Positions 20,000 through 27,547 of a stretch of DNA of 64,000 nt are shown here, one piece after another. A program made the position numbers and the translations under genes. The DNA is from Sphingobacterium sp. SRCM116780. GTDB taxonomy: Bacteria > Bacteroidota > Bacteroidia > Sphingobacteriales > Sphingobacteriaceae. Below the pieces are notes generated by a model, which was given only the letters and a program-made list of their open reading frames with translations, made no database searches and was not told the origin of the DNA. Position 1 is the first letter of the stretch, and each line of letters opens with the position of its first letter. The stretch lies in assembly GCF_021442025.1 (NCBI RefSeq), contig NZ_CP090446.1:2418001-2482000 (forward strand), given 5' to 3'.

Positions 20000-22292
20000 T
20001 CAGTTTATAATTTTAGTCCTATTCCTTGGACTTTTCATTGCTTCTTGTTCGACAACTAAGAATTTAAAAGAAGGTGAATCTCTGTATGTTGATGGTCATA
20101 TTGATATTGAATCAGATACGATATCAAAGGAGCATAAAAAAGCGCTGTCAACACATCTAGAAGAGGTACTCATGCCTAAACCGAATAAATCCATTTTAGG
20201 ATGGCGCTATAAGTTAGCTTTCAATAATATGGCTGGTAACGATTCGATACAAAAAGGCTTCATCCGTAAGCAACTAAAAAAATGGGGGGAAGAACCTGTT
20301 TTGCTAAGTGATGTCAATCGGGAATACAATGAGAACCTTATTCGAAACAGACTTGAAAATATGGGGTTCTTCAATGCAGAAGTTAAATCTGATACGACAA
20401 TTGAAAAAAAAGAAGCTACAATCCATTATATTGCGACCCCTAATCTCATCTACAAAATTAAGTCTGTAAAATTTGATTTGGATAGCAGTATACAGCTGGG
20501 TAAAGATATTCTAAAATTTCAAGACAAATCATTACTTAAAGTTGGGAAACATTATAGTTTTGATGATATCATAAATGAGCGTGATCGGATAGACAATGAA
20601 TTGAAGAATATCGGTTATTACTATTTTAGCCCAGATTATATATTGGTACAAGTGGATAGTACTGTCGGGAGTAATAAGGTCGATATGTATGTTACCATTA
20701 AACCTGAAACACCTGCAATTGCAAAGAGTCCTTCGAAAATCAACAATATTTATATCTTCCCAAATTATACTGGGTCAGGATCAGGCTACCAAAGAACACC
20801 TCGAAATGCGGTACTTTATGATAGTACCTATTATTTTATCGATCCAAGGAACACATTTAGGAAACCTGTTATTGCCAATCATATCTTCTTCAAAAAGGGC
20901 GATATGTATAATAGGGGCTCTCATAATAAGACAATCAGTCATTTGGTAAATTTGAATAGCTTCAAATTTGTCAAAAATAATTTTGTCGATAGCAAAGATG
21001 TCAAAAATGCACTTGATGTCTATTACTATCTTACTCCTCTTCCCAAAAAATCTATTCGTGTAGAGTTATTGGGAAAAATGGCGTCTGTATACAATGGATC
21101 TGAGATTAATGTCAATTGGCAGTTGCGTAACGCATTTAAAGGGGCAGAGACTTTGAGTCTGAATGTTTTTGGTGGTTATGAAACACAAACTGGTGGTAGT
21201 GTCAGCTTGAACTCTAGCTACTATCGCTATGGGGCGGATCTAACGCTTTCTTTTCCGCGCATCTTATCTCCCTTTAAAATAAGTCCTAGTCGTCGATTTA
21301 TTCCGAAAACGTATATCAAAACAGGATTTGAGTTTTTAAATAGAATGAAAGCTTACACTTTACGATCGATTAACTTGGATTATGGTTATGTATGGCAAGA
21401 ATCGGAAGAAAAACAACATGATTTGGGCTTGATAGAAATCACTTATGTACAGCCTAGTCGTATTTCTCCAGAATATCAGGCACAAATGGACACCGTACCG
21501 ACGCTTAAGCATGCTATTGAGCCCCAATTTACAATTGGTCCGAATTATAACTTTACCTTATCCAATACCTTAAATAAGAATCTAAAAAACACCTTTTATT
21601 TTAAAGGTAATTTAGATCTGTCTGGTAATGTATTGGGATTAATTAAAGGTGCTAATTATAAAGAAGGTAAAACATTCAAACTATTAAATGCTTATTTCTC
21701 TCAATATATAAAAGTGAGTGGAGATGGAAGACATTACATGAAACTAAGTGAGAATTCACAATTGGCCTCTCGTGTAAGTCTCGGACTAAGCTATTCATAC
21801 GGAAACTCAAACGCACTTCCATATCTAAAACAATATTATGTAGGTGGTCCTAATAGCATCCGTGCCTTTGCAGCAAGAGCAATAGGACCTGGAACACTTA
21901 AACCACAAAACATTGGAAGTGATAAATTCTATGCCGATCAAACAGGTGATATAAAACTGGAACTCAATACAGAATATCGTGCTAAATTAGCAGGTTTTGT
22001 ACATTGGGCGGCGTTTATTGATGCTGGAAATGTATGGCTCCAAAATACAGATGATGAAAAACCTGGAGCAAAATTCAGTAAAGACTTCTTAACAGAATTA
22101 GCCGTTGGTGGAGGATTAGGATTACGGTTTGACTTTAGTTTCCTGATTCTAAGAACAGACTTTGCAATTCCATTCCGCATCCCTTATTTAGAAAAGGGAG
22201 ATCGATGGGTATTTAAAGATATTGATTTGGGAAGCAAAGCATGGCGAAAAAATAATCTGATGTTCAATTTAGCCATTGGATATCCATTCTAA
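19986..22292 (+). CDS. tamL: TamL: TamA/Omp85-type outer-membrane lipoprotein
   Basis: A 768-residue protein with a lipoprotein signal ending in the lipobox LFIASC, POTRA-like domains (about residues 40-330, for example NLIRNRLENMGFFNAEV) and a C-terminal 16-strand beta-barrel with the Omp85 RxxxP-type segment YYVGGPNSIRAFAARAIGPG. In Bacteroidota the TamA partner is a lipoprotein (TamL), which fits. The ATG at 19986 is chosen over the one at 19968 because AAGGAG at 19976-19981 is well placed and the signal peptide then starts cleanly at MKKNNQF. It overlaps tamB by 14 bases and ends in a perfect palindromic terminator. Confidence 0.88.
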   Translation: MKKNNQFIILVLFLGLFIASCSTTKNLKEGESLYVDGHIDIESDTISKEHKKALSTHLEEVLMPKPNKSILGWRYKLAFNNMAGNDSIQKGFIRKQLKKWGEEPVLLSDVNREYNENLIRNRLENMGFFNAEVKSDTTIEKKEATIHYIATPNLIYKIKSVKFDLDSSIQLGKDILKFQDKSLLKVGKHYSFDDIINERDRIDNELKNIGYYYFSPDYILVQVDSTVGSNKVDMYVTIKPETPAIAKSPSKINNIYIFPNYTGSGSGYQRTPRNAVLYDSTYYFIDPRNTFRKPVIANHIFFKKGDMYNRGSHNKTISHLVNLNSFKFVKNNFVDSKDVKNALDVYYYLTPLPKKSIRVELLGKMASVYNGSEINVNWQLRNAFKGAETLSLNVFGGYETQTGGSVSLNSSYYRYGADLTLSFPRILSPFKISPSRRFIPKTYIKTGFEFLNRMKAYTLRSINLDYGYVWQESEEKQHDLGLIEITYVQPSRISPEYQAQMDTVPTLKHAIEPQFTIGPNYNFTLSNTLNKNLKNTFYFKGNLDLSGNVLGLIKGANYKEGKTFKLLNAYFSQYIKVSGDGRHYMKLSENSQLASRVSLGLSYSYGNSNALPYLKQYYVGGPNSIRAFAARAIGPGTLKPQNIGSDKFYADQTGDIKLELNTEYRAKLAGFVHWAAFIDAGNVWLQNTDDEKPGAKFSKDFLTELAVGGGLGLRFDFSFLILRTDFAIPFRIPYLEKGDRWVFKDIDLGSKAWRKNNLMFNLAIGYPF

Positions 22293-22332
22293 ATAAAAAA
22301 GGAGAAACCGCGGTTTCTCCTTTTTTATTTAG
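22289..22332. terminator. 44-base perfect palindrome terminator after tamL
   Basis: Bases 22289-22310 are exactly complementary to 22311-22332. The core GGAGAAACCG/CGGTTTCTCC is flanked by A6 and T6. The tamL stop codon (22290-22292) lies inside the left arm. Confidence 0.85.
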
Positions 22333-22421
22333 TTATTTTTTATCAAACTTAATTGTATTCCTATTATTTATTGAGTAAATTCAAAGAAAATTAAATCACA
22401 AGGACCAAAATAAATAAGCTT

Positions 22422-23360
22422 ATGAAAGTTACAATCGTTGGTGCAGGAGCAGTTGGAGCTACAACTGCAGATAATTTAATTAGAAGAAATGTTGCTGAAG
22501 AAATTATTCTTTTGGATATCAAAGAAGGCTTTGCTGAAGGCAAAGCACAAGATATGTCTCAAACGGCCGCCTTGTTAGGATTTGAATCTAAAATTAAAGG
22601 GGTAACGAATGATTACAGTGTTACGGCAGGATCAACAGTAGCCGTTATCACTTCAGGAATACCAAGAAAACCTGGAATGACAAGAGAAGAATTGATCGGA
22701 ACGAATGCAAATATTGTTAAAACAGTCGTCGACAATTTAGTGAAATATTCACCTGAAATTATTATTGTCATTGTCTCCAATCCTATGGATACGATGACTT
22801 ATTTGACGTTAAAAACTTCGGGACTTCCAAAAAATAGAATCATCGGGATGGGTGGAACATTGGATTCTGCTCGATTTAAATATCAATTGAGTCAAAAACT
22901 AAATGCCTCTCCTAGTGATATGGACGCTATTGTTATCGGTGGTCATGGTGATACAACCATGATTCCCCTTATTAACCATGCAACATGGAACAGTATTCCT
23001 GTTACGCAGTTTTTAACGGAGCAGGAACAAGATGAAATTGTACAGAAAACAATGGTTGGTGGGGCTACATTGACTTCTTTAATCGGTACTTCAGCTTGGT
23101 ATGCTCCAGGGGCTGCTACAGCAGCAGTGGTTGAGAGTATTGTGCGTGATCAAAATAAATTATTCACTGCAAGTGTATTTTTAGATGGTGAATATGGTTT
23201 ATCTGATATCAATATTGGTGTTCCTGTTATCATTAATAAAAATGGATGGGATAAAATTGTACCTTTGAAATTATCTGATGAGGAAAAGCAAAAATTATAC
23301 AAAAGTGCTGATGCTGTCAGAATCATGAATAACGTATTAAAAGAAATTAACGTTTTATAA
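22422..23360 (+). CDS. mdh: Malate dehydrogenase
   Basis: A 312-residue NAD-dependent malate/lactate dehydrogenase-family enzyme of the citric acid cycle. The Rossmann motif GAGAVG is at residues 7-12, an Asp at the end of beta-2 (LLDIKEG) marks NAD preference, substrate Arg residues are in SGIPRKPGMTREEL, and the catalytic His lies in VIGGHGDTTMIPL. The malate-type substrate Arg in RKPGMTR argues for malate rather than lactate. A small regulator gene starts 8 bases downstream. Confidence 0.95.
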   Translation: MKVTIVGAGAVGATTADNLIRRNVAEEIILLDIKEGFAEGKAQDMSQTAALLGFESKIKGVTNDYSVTAGSTVAVITSGIPRKPGMTREELIGTNANIVKTVVDNLVKYSPEIIIVIVSNPMDTMTYLTLKTSGLPKNRIIGMGGTLDSARFKYQLSQKLNASPSDMDAIVIGGHGDTTMIPLINHATWNSIPVTQFLTEQEQDEIVQKTMVGGATLTSLIGTSAWYAPGAATAAVVESIVRDQNKLFTASVFLDGEYGLSDINIGVPVIINKNGWDKIVPLKLSDEEKQKLYKSADAVRIMNNVLKEINVL

Positions 23361-23368
23361 AAAATAAC

Positions 23369-23938
23369 ATGCAACTCTTTATAAAAAATATGGTCTGCAA
23401 TAGATGTAAGATGGCCGTAGAAAATATACTTAAAGAGTTGCATATCCACTATAGTGAACTGCAATTAGGAATTGTTACTTTAGACACAGCATTAAAACCC
23501 GATCAAAGGAAGTTGTTACAAGAAAAGCTTCAAAACATAGGTTTTCAGTTGATCGATGATAAAAACACACGTATTATCGAAAAAATAAAGTTATTAATTA
23601 TCGCCTACGTACGTCAACCCTACAATTTTTTGAATAAAAATCTATCCGATATTTTAACAGATAATTTGCATGTTGAATATAGCTCCTTAAGTGCTTTATT
23701 CTCCTCTATTACCGCTATTAGCATTGAAAAGTATACCATTTATCAAAAAATTGAATACATCAAAGAATTATTAATTTATGATGAGCTTTCTCTTGCAGAA
23801 ATTGCAGATAAGCTAAATTACTCCAGTGCTGCTTATTTAAGCAATCAGTTTAAAAAGAATACAGGTCTAACACCTACGCAATTCAAAAATTTAAAAAATC
23901 CAACAGCACTTCGTCATACATTGGATCAGATTCAATAA
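23369..23938 (+). CDS. Small regulator: HMA-like CxxC domain joined to AraC-type HTH
   Basis: A 189-residue protein. Residues 1-70 look like a heavy-metal-associated-type fold with a CNRC pair (Cys10, Cys13 in MVCNRCKMAVENILKEL). Residues 125-180 are one AraC/XylS-type helix-turn-helix pair (YDELSLAEIADKLNYSSAAYLSNQFKKNTGLTPTQFK, read from about 133). Such proteins are common and little studied in Bacteroidota; the CxxC pair could sense metal or thiol state. It follows mdh by 8 bases, so it may be read from the mdh transcript. It ends at a strong hairpin. Confidence 0.75.
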   Translation: MQLFIKNMVCNRCKMAVENILKELHIHYSELQLGIVTLDTALKPDQRKLLQEKLQNIGFQLIDDKNTRIIEKIKLLIIAYVRQPYNFLNKNLSDILTDNLHVEYSSLSALFSSITAISIEKYTIYQKIEYIKELLIYDELSLAEIADKLNYSSAAYLSNQFKKNTGLTPTQFKNLKNPTALRHTLDQIQ

Positions 23939-23940
23939 TA

Positions 23941-23992
23941 ACATATAAAAAATATGTTCATCCCTTTCAGGATGAACATATTTTTTATATGT
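23941..23992. terminator. Terminator after the HMA-AraC gene with 23-bp perfect stem
   Basis: Bases 23941-23963 pair perfectly with 23970-23992 around a 6-base loop (CTTTCA). The core GTTCATCC/GGATGAAC is flanked by A6 and T6. Its right arm overlaps the promoter of the next gene. Confidence 0.85.
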
Positions 23993-23995
23993 TTG
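23988..23995 (+). promoter_or_regulatory. -7 box TATGTTTG, likely leaderless promoter
   Basis: Exact TAnnTTTG match ending 4 bases before the ATG at 24000, so transcription should begin at or next to the start codon. It overlaps the end of the upstream terminator stem. Confidence 0.55.
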
Positions 23996-23999
23996 AAGG

Positions 24000-24443
24000 A
24001 TGGCAATCATACCCTTACGCGTTTTACAATTACAAGAACAAGGCACACACATCTTAGTTGAAGTAACATTATTTGATACGGTTCAAATTATGGTGGTAGA
24101 TACTGGAGCTTCTAAAACTGTTTTTGATAAAAACCAGTTAGAAAAAATGTTTGCTGATCACTTAACATTAGAAAGTACAGACATACTTTCCACAGGGTTA
24201 GGAACGAACAGCATGCAGAGTTTTTTGATCAACATTCCAGTTTTAAAAATACATGATTGGACAATCAAGAACTTTAAAACTGCAGTTTTAGACCTCAGTT
24301 CCATCAATTATGCCTATGAGCAGATGAACCTATCTCCTGTCATTGGTGTTATCGGAGGAGATATCTTAGCGCCTTATGGAGCTGTCATCGATTACAAAAA
24401 AAGAACACTTAAAATTCTGAAAAGAAAGTTAAAACTTAAATAA
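24000..24443 (+). CDS. Retropepsin-like aspartyl protease family protein
   Basis: A 147-residue single-domain protein with the retropepsin active-site motif VVDTGASKTVFD (Asp about residue 33) near the start and a matching beta-strand pattern ending in IGVIGGDILAPYGAVIDYKKRTLKI. Single-domain enzymes of this kind act as homodimers, each giving one Asp. No signal peptide is seen, so it is probably cytoplasmic. It has its own promoter inside the preceding terminator and overlaps the 3' end of the convergent MFS gene by 15 bases. Confidence 0.78.
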   Translation: MAIIPLRVLQLQEQGTHILVEVTLFDTVQIMVVDTGASKTVFDKNQLEKMFADHLTLESTDILSTGLGTNSMQSFLINIPVLKIHDWTIKNFKTAVLDLSSINYAYEQMNLSPVIGVIGGDILAPYGAVIDYKKRTLKILKRKLKLK

Positions 24444-25649
24444 TCTTTTGTGAATATGTAATCGTAGATATAGGTAATAGGATAAAGCGATTAATAGTCC
24501 AGCAACTCCCATGACGTATAGTGTGCTTCTTAAACCAAAATAACTGGCAACAGCACCAATCAACAAACTCCCAATCGGGAAAATTCCTTGAAAAGCCATC
24601 ACATAATAAGAAATTGCTCTTGCTCTATACATCGGCATGGCATGCGTTTGAATATAGGTGTTGATACTGGAATTTTGCATCATCATGGCAAAGGAAACGA
24701 TAGCTGTATAGACTAAGGCTAGCATCAAAACAGAAGAATGGCCTAGTAAAAATAATGCTCCTCCCATTAAAAGAGCAGCTCCCATAACTTGATAACGCAG
24801 ATTGGTACCTGATTTTAACCGAGCCATATTGATCGCTCCAATCATAGCTCCAAGACCTGCAGCACTTTCAAACCAAGAAAAGGTACTGGCGTCACCATGA
24901 AACATTTCTTTGGCTACTGCAGGCAATAAGGAAGTATATGGGATGACCAATAAGCTAGAAAAAGTCATGACTATAATGAGTGAAAAGATATGGGGAGATC
25001 GTTTTAAGTAGTAAAAACCTTCAACAAGTCCCTGCCAATTACTCCCCTTACTTAAACCAGCTGTATTTTCTGTGACTTTCATCATCCATAAGGTGATTAG
25101 AACAGGAATAAAGCTCAAAAAATTACTACTGAAACACATCATTTCACCATAGGTACTCAATAGAATACCACCGATAGCTGGCCCCACCATTCGTGCGGCA
25201 TTAAATATAGATGAATTGAGCGCGATGGCATTCGGTAGATCTTTTCTATTATCAACAAGATGAACCATCAGAGACTGTCGTCCCAAAACGTCAAAGGCAT
25301 TAATAACTCCTTGTGAAAAACCCAATATAGAAAGCCATAGTACATTCTCCATTCCCAGATAAACCAACAAAGTCAAGGTTCCTGCTTGTATCATCAAACC
25401 AATCTGAGTTGCAAAAACGAGTTTATATTTCTTATGTTTATCAACAAAGCTGCCTATAAAAGGAGATAGTACTAAAGATGGAAGTAGCGATATAAAAGAA
25501 ACAAAACCTAACCAAAAAACTGAATCTGTGAGCTTATATACCAACCAACTAATGGCTACACGCTGCATCCAGGTTCCCATCAATGAAATAGCTTGACCGA
25601 TTATATGTAATCTGAAATTAGGATATTGAAGCGAGCGAAATATCTGCAT
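24429..25649 (-). CDS. MFS transporter (EntS/MFS_3-like)
   Basis: A major facilitator superfamily protein of about 406 residues with 12 predicted membrane helices. The start MQIFRSLQYPNFRL is typical of MFS_3 proteins. The frame extends to 25700, but only from a TTG, so the ATG at 25649 is preferred. The loop 2-3 motif is GSFVDKHKKYK. Family members export siderophores, drugs or metabolites; the substrate cannot be told. It is a single gene. Confidence 0.8.
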   Translation of the reverse strand: MQIFRSLQYPNFRLHIIGQAISLMGTWMQRVAISWLVYKLTDSVFWLGFVSFISLLPSLVLSPFIGSFVDKHKKYKLVFATQIGLMIQAGTLTLLVYLGMENVLWLSILGFSQGVINAFDVLGRQSLMVHLVDNRKDLPNAIALNSSIFNAARMVGPAIGGILLSTYGEMMCFSSNFLSFIPVLITLWMMKVTENTAGLSKGSNWQGLVEGFYYLKRSPHIFSLIIVMTFSSLLVIPYTSLLPAVAKEMFHGDASTFSWFESAAGLGAMIGAINMARLKSGTNLRYQVMGAALLMGGALFLLGHSSVLMLALVYTAIVSFAMMMQNSSINTYIQTHAMPMYRARAISYYVMAFQGIFPIGSLLIGAVASYFGLRSTLYVMGVAGLLIALSYYLYLRLHIHKRLFKF

Positions 25650-25761
25650 ATCAATGGATAATAGAAATAAATTAAAGGAGTAACGATACGTTGACTGCAA
25701 TTACTAAGCAATATTTGTGCAGTAATTTCAATTCAGCACAAGATTAGTGAATTTTAATCGA

Positions 25762-25769
25762 TAACTTTG
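25762..25769 (+). promoter_or_regulatory. -7 box TAACTTTG for fsa
   Basis: Exact TAnnTTTG match 49 bases before the fsa start codon. Confidence 0.5.
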
Positions 25770-25818
25770 CCACCTAAAGGTAAATAAACCAAACAATTAA
25801 CAATCAATTCAATACAAG

Positions 25819-26478
25819 ATGAAATTTTTTATTGACACAGCAAACTTAGAACAGATCAAAGAAGCGCAAGATTTAGGTGTATTAGACGGTGTTACAACAA
25901 ACCCAAGTCTAATGGCTAAAGAAGGTATTAGTGGTGACGAAAATGTTATCAATCATTACAAAGCGATCTGTGCTATAGTAGATGGAGATGTAAGCGCAGA
26001 AGTAATTGCTACGAATTACGAAGACATGATCAAGGAGGGGGAAGCACTTGCGAAGTTAGATGACAAAATTGTTGTTAAAGTCCCAATGATCAAAGATGGT
26101 ATCAAAGCGATCAAGTATTTCAGCAAAAAAGGCATTAAAACCAACTGTACTTTAGTTTTCTCTGCAGGTCAAGCGTTGTTAGCAGCTAAAGCTGGTGCGA
26201 CTTATGTTTCACCTTTCATTGGACGTTTAGATGACATTTCGACAGATGGTCTTGGACTGATTGAAGAGATTCGTTTGATCTATGATAACTATAGTTTTCC
26301 TACTCAAATCTTAGCTGCTTCCGTACGCAATAGCGCTCATATTTTAGGCTGTGCAAAGATTGGAGCTGATGTAATGACTGGCCCTTTATCGGCAATTACA
26401 GCTTTATTAAAACACCCTTTAACAGATAGTGGCTTGGCAACTTTCTTAGCAGATCATGCTAAAGCTGCAAGTAAATAA
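25819..26478 (+). CDS. fsa: Fructose-6-phosphate aldolase / transaldolase-like protein
   Basis: A 219-residue small transaldolase-fold enzyme (TalC/FSA type). The Schiff-base Lys is Lys87 in KIVVKVPM, and [14 protein letters not shown] (residues 23-36) is the N-terminal phosphate/substrate signature. Small members either cleave fructose 6-phosphate or act as transaldolases of the pentose phosphate pathway; the two cannot be separated safely by eye. Cytoplasmic, single gene with its own promoter and terminator. Confidence 0.92.
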   Translation: MKFFIDTANLEQIKEAQDLGVLDGVTTNPSLMAKEGISGDENVINHYKAICAIVDGDVSAEVIATNYEDMIKEGEALAKLDDKIVVKVPMIKDGIKAIKYFSKKGIKTNCTLVFSAGQALLAAKAGATYVSPFIGRLDDISTDGLGLIEEIRLIYDNYSFPTQILAASVRNSAHILGCAKIGADVMTGPLSAITALLKHPLTDSGLATFLADHAKAASK

Positions 26479-26503
26479 AATCGAATAAACGATCGTATCA
26501 TAG

Positions 26504-26549
26504 CGGTCAAAAACAAGAATTATCAACTTGTTTTTGACCGTTTTTTTTT
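26504..26549 (+). terminator. Terminator after fsa
   Basis: A 14-bp perfect stem (26504-26517 with 26527-26540, CGGTCAAAAACAAG arm), 9-base loop and a run of nine T. Confidence 0.9.
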
Positions 26550-26564
26550 ATAGTAATAATGATG

Positions 26565-26572
26565 TATTTTTG
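26565..26572 (+). promoter_or_regulatory. -7 box TATTTTTG, likely leaderless promoter of fur-family gene
   Basis: Exact TAnnTTTG match ending 4 bases before the ATG at 26577, which predicts a leaderless or nearly leaderless mRNA. Its expected -33 region falls in the T run of the fsa terminator. Confidence 0.5.
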
Positions 26573-26576
26573 ACTT

Positions 26577-27035
26577 ATGAACAGAGAACAAGAACAGATA
26601 AAAAGCGTCGTTCAGAGTGTCGATTTTGCAGACCTTTTAAAGCAATATCATCTGAAAGTAACACAACCTAGATTGCGTACCTTGGAGATTATTTCAACTA
26701 AAAAATCGGCAATCTCACAACCCGAGTTAGAAAAATTAATCGGTAAGGAAATTGATCGTGTTACGCTATATCGTGTACTGTCTTCGTTTGAAGAAAAGGG
26801 AATTCTTCATAAAATTTTTGATCTCAACGGAACAGCAACTTACGCACTTTGTTCAACAAATTGCTCTGAACATGACCATCACGATCAACATATTCACTTC
26901 ATCTGTCGGGTATGTAATTCGGTGTATTGTATGGACGAAATAACGCTTCCAAAGTTCAACCTTCCCAAAGGTTATAAGCTCGAATCTGTTGCCATAAATG
27001 CAGTTGGTCTCTGCGATAATTGTCAAGAGAAATAA
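26577..27035 (+). CDS. Fur-family metal-responsive repressor
   Basis: A 152-residue Fur/Zur/PerR-type regulator: winged helix in residues 15-90 (VTQPRLRTLEII, then RVTLYRVLSSFEEKGILHK) and a C-terminal metal-binding dimerisation domain with a His-rich stretch (EHDHHDQHIHFIC) and two CxxC pairs (CRVC and CDNC) for structural zinc. The unusually His-rich loop may fit Zur-like zinc sensing, but Fur or PerR cannot be excluded. Single gene. Confidence 0.88.
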   Translation: MNREQEQIKSVVQSVDFADLLKQYHLKVTQPRLRTLEIISTKKSAISQPELEKLIGKEIDRVTLYRVLSSFEEKGILHKIFDLNGTATYALCSTNCSEHDHHDQHIHFICRVCNSVYCMDEITLPKFNLPKGYKLESVAINAVGLCDNCQEK

Positions 27036-27426
27036 AAAAAGAACACCTATCCACCTACAAAATTTGATGGTTTATGATCTCCATAAAACCATCATTCCAT
27101 TTCAATATTATTTCATAAAATCAAGCTAATTACAATAAAAATACAATAGTTAAATTTTAGCTATTGTATTTTTAAATAGCTGATATAAAATACATTAATA
27201 CCATTTGAATAGATAAATATTTAAAATAAATATATTTAGCAAAAACTATCCAAAACACACAAACACTTTAAATAGAGATTAAACGAAACTAACAAATCTA
27301 AAACATTAAGCAATAAACATCATTACCACCTATATATCAAATGGTTATAAATGCTAAAAAGAACTGTAAATACACAACAAGAAAAGAGACTAAACAAAGG
27401 ACATGATTTAACATAAATTTCAAATT
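27036..27426. other. AT-rich intergenic region upstream of rnr
   Basis: About 390 bases with no supportable gene on either strand. There is an imperfect inverted repeat around AATTTGATGGTTTTATG-type sequence near 27060-27100 (ATGGTTT and AAACCAT), possibly the end of the fur transcript. The rest is AT-rich and featureless to the eye. Confidence 0.6.
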
Positions 27427-27434
27427 TATATTTG
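27427..27434 (+). promoter_or_regulatory. -7 box TATATTTG for rnr
   Basis: Exact TAnnTTTG match. Transcription from here would give a leader of about 108 bases before the rnr ATG. Confidence 0.55.
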
Positions 27435-27440
27435 TACCTT

Positions 27441-27515
27441 GTAGGTGATAAGACAAGGGAAACCGCGAGTGAAGTGAAACTAGTAGATCTGATAAAATCG
27501 CCACGTCTCCCCTAC
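27441..27515 (+). ncRNA. Candidate structured 5' leader of rnr
   Basis: Starting almost at the predicted transcription start, GTAGG (27441-27445) and AGAC (27451-27454) pair with CCTAC (27511-27515) and GTCT (27505-27508) to close a 75-base element. Inside it are GCGA/TCGC (27465-27468 and 27498-27501) and a possible GAAA loop. It is richer in G and C than the AT-rich DNA around it. It matches no riboswitch class I know; the fold is by eye only. Confidence 0.35.
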
Positions 27516-27547
27516 TTAACAACAGTACAAAAAGTAAATAAACACGT

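Noticed and set aside
27455-27504. Hammerhead ribozyme-like core (GAAAC and CTGAT) in the rnr leader
   Set aside because: The core needs CUGANGA, but the sequence reads CTGATAAA, and the three stems do not form.
27337-27522. 61-residue minus-strand frame in the rnr leader
   Set aside because: It covers the promoter and leader of rnr, has no start signal and is a hydrophobic random-like translation.
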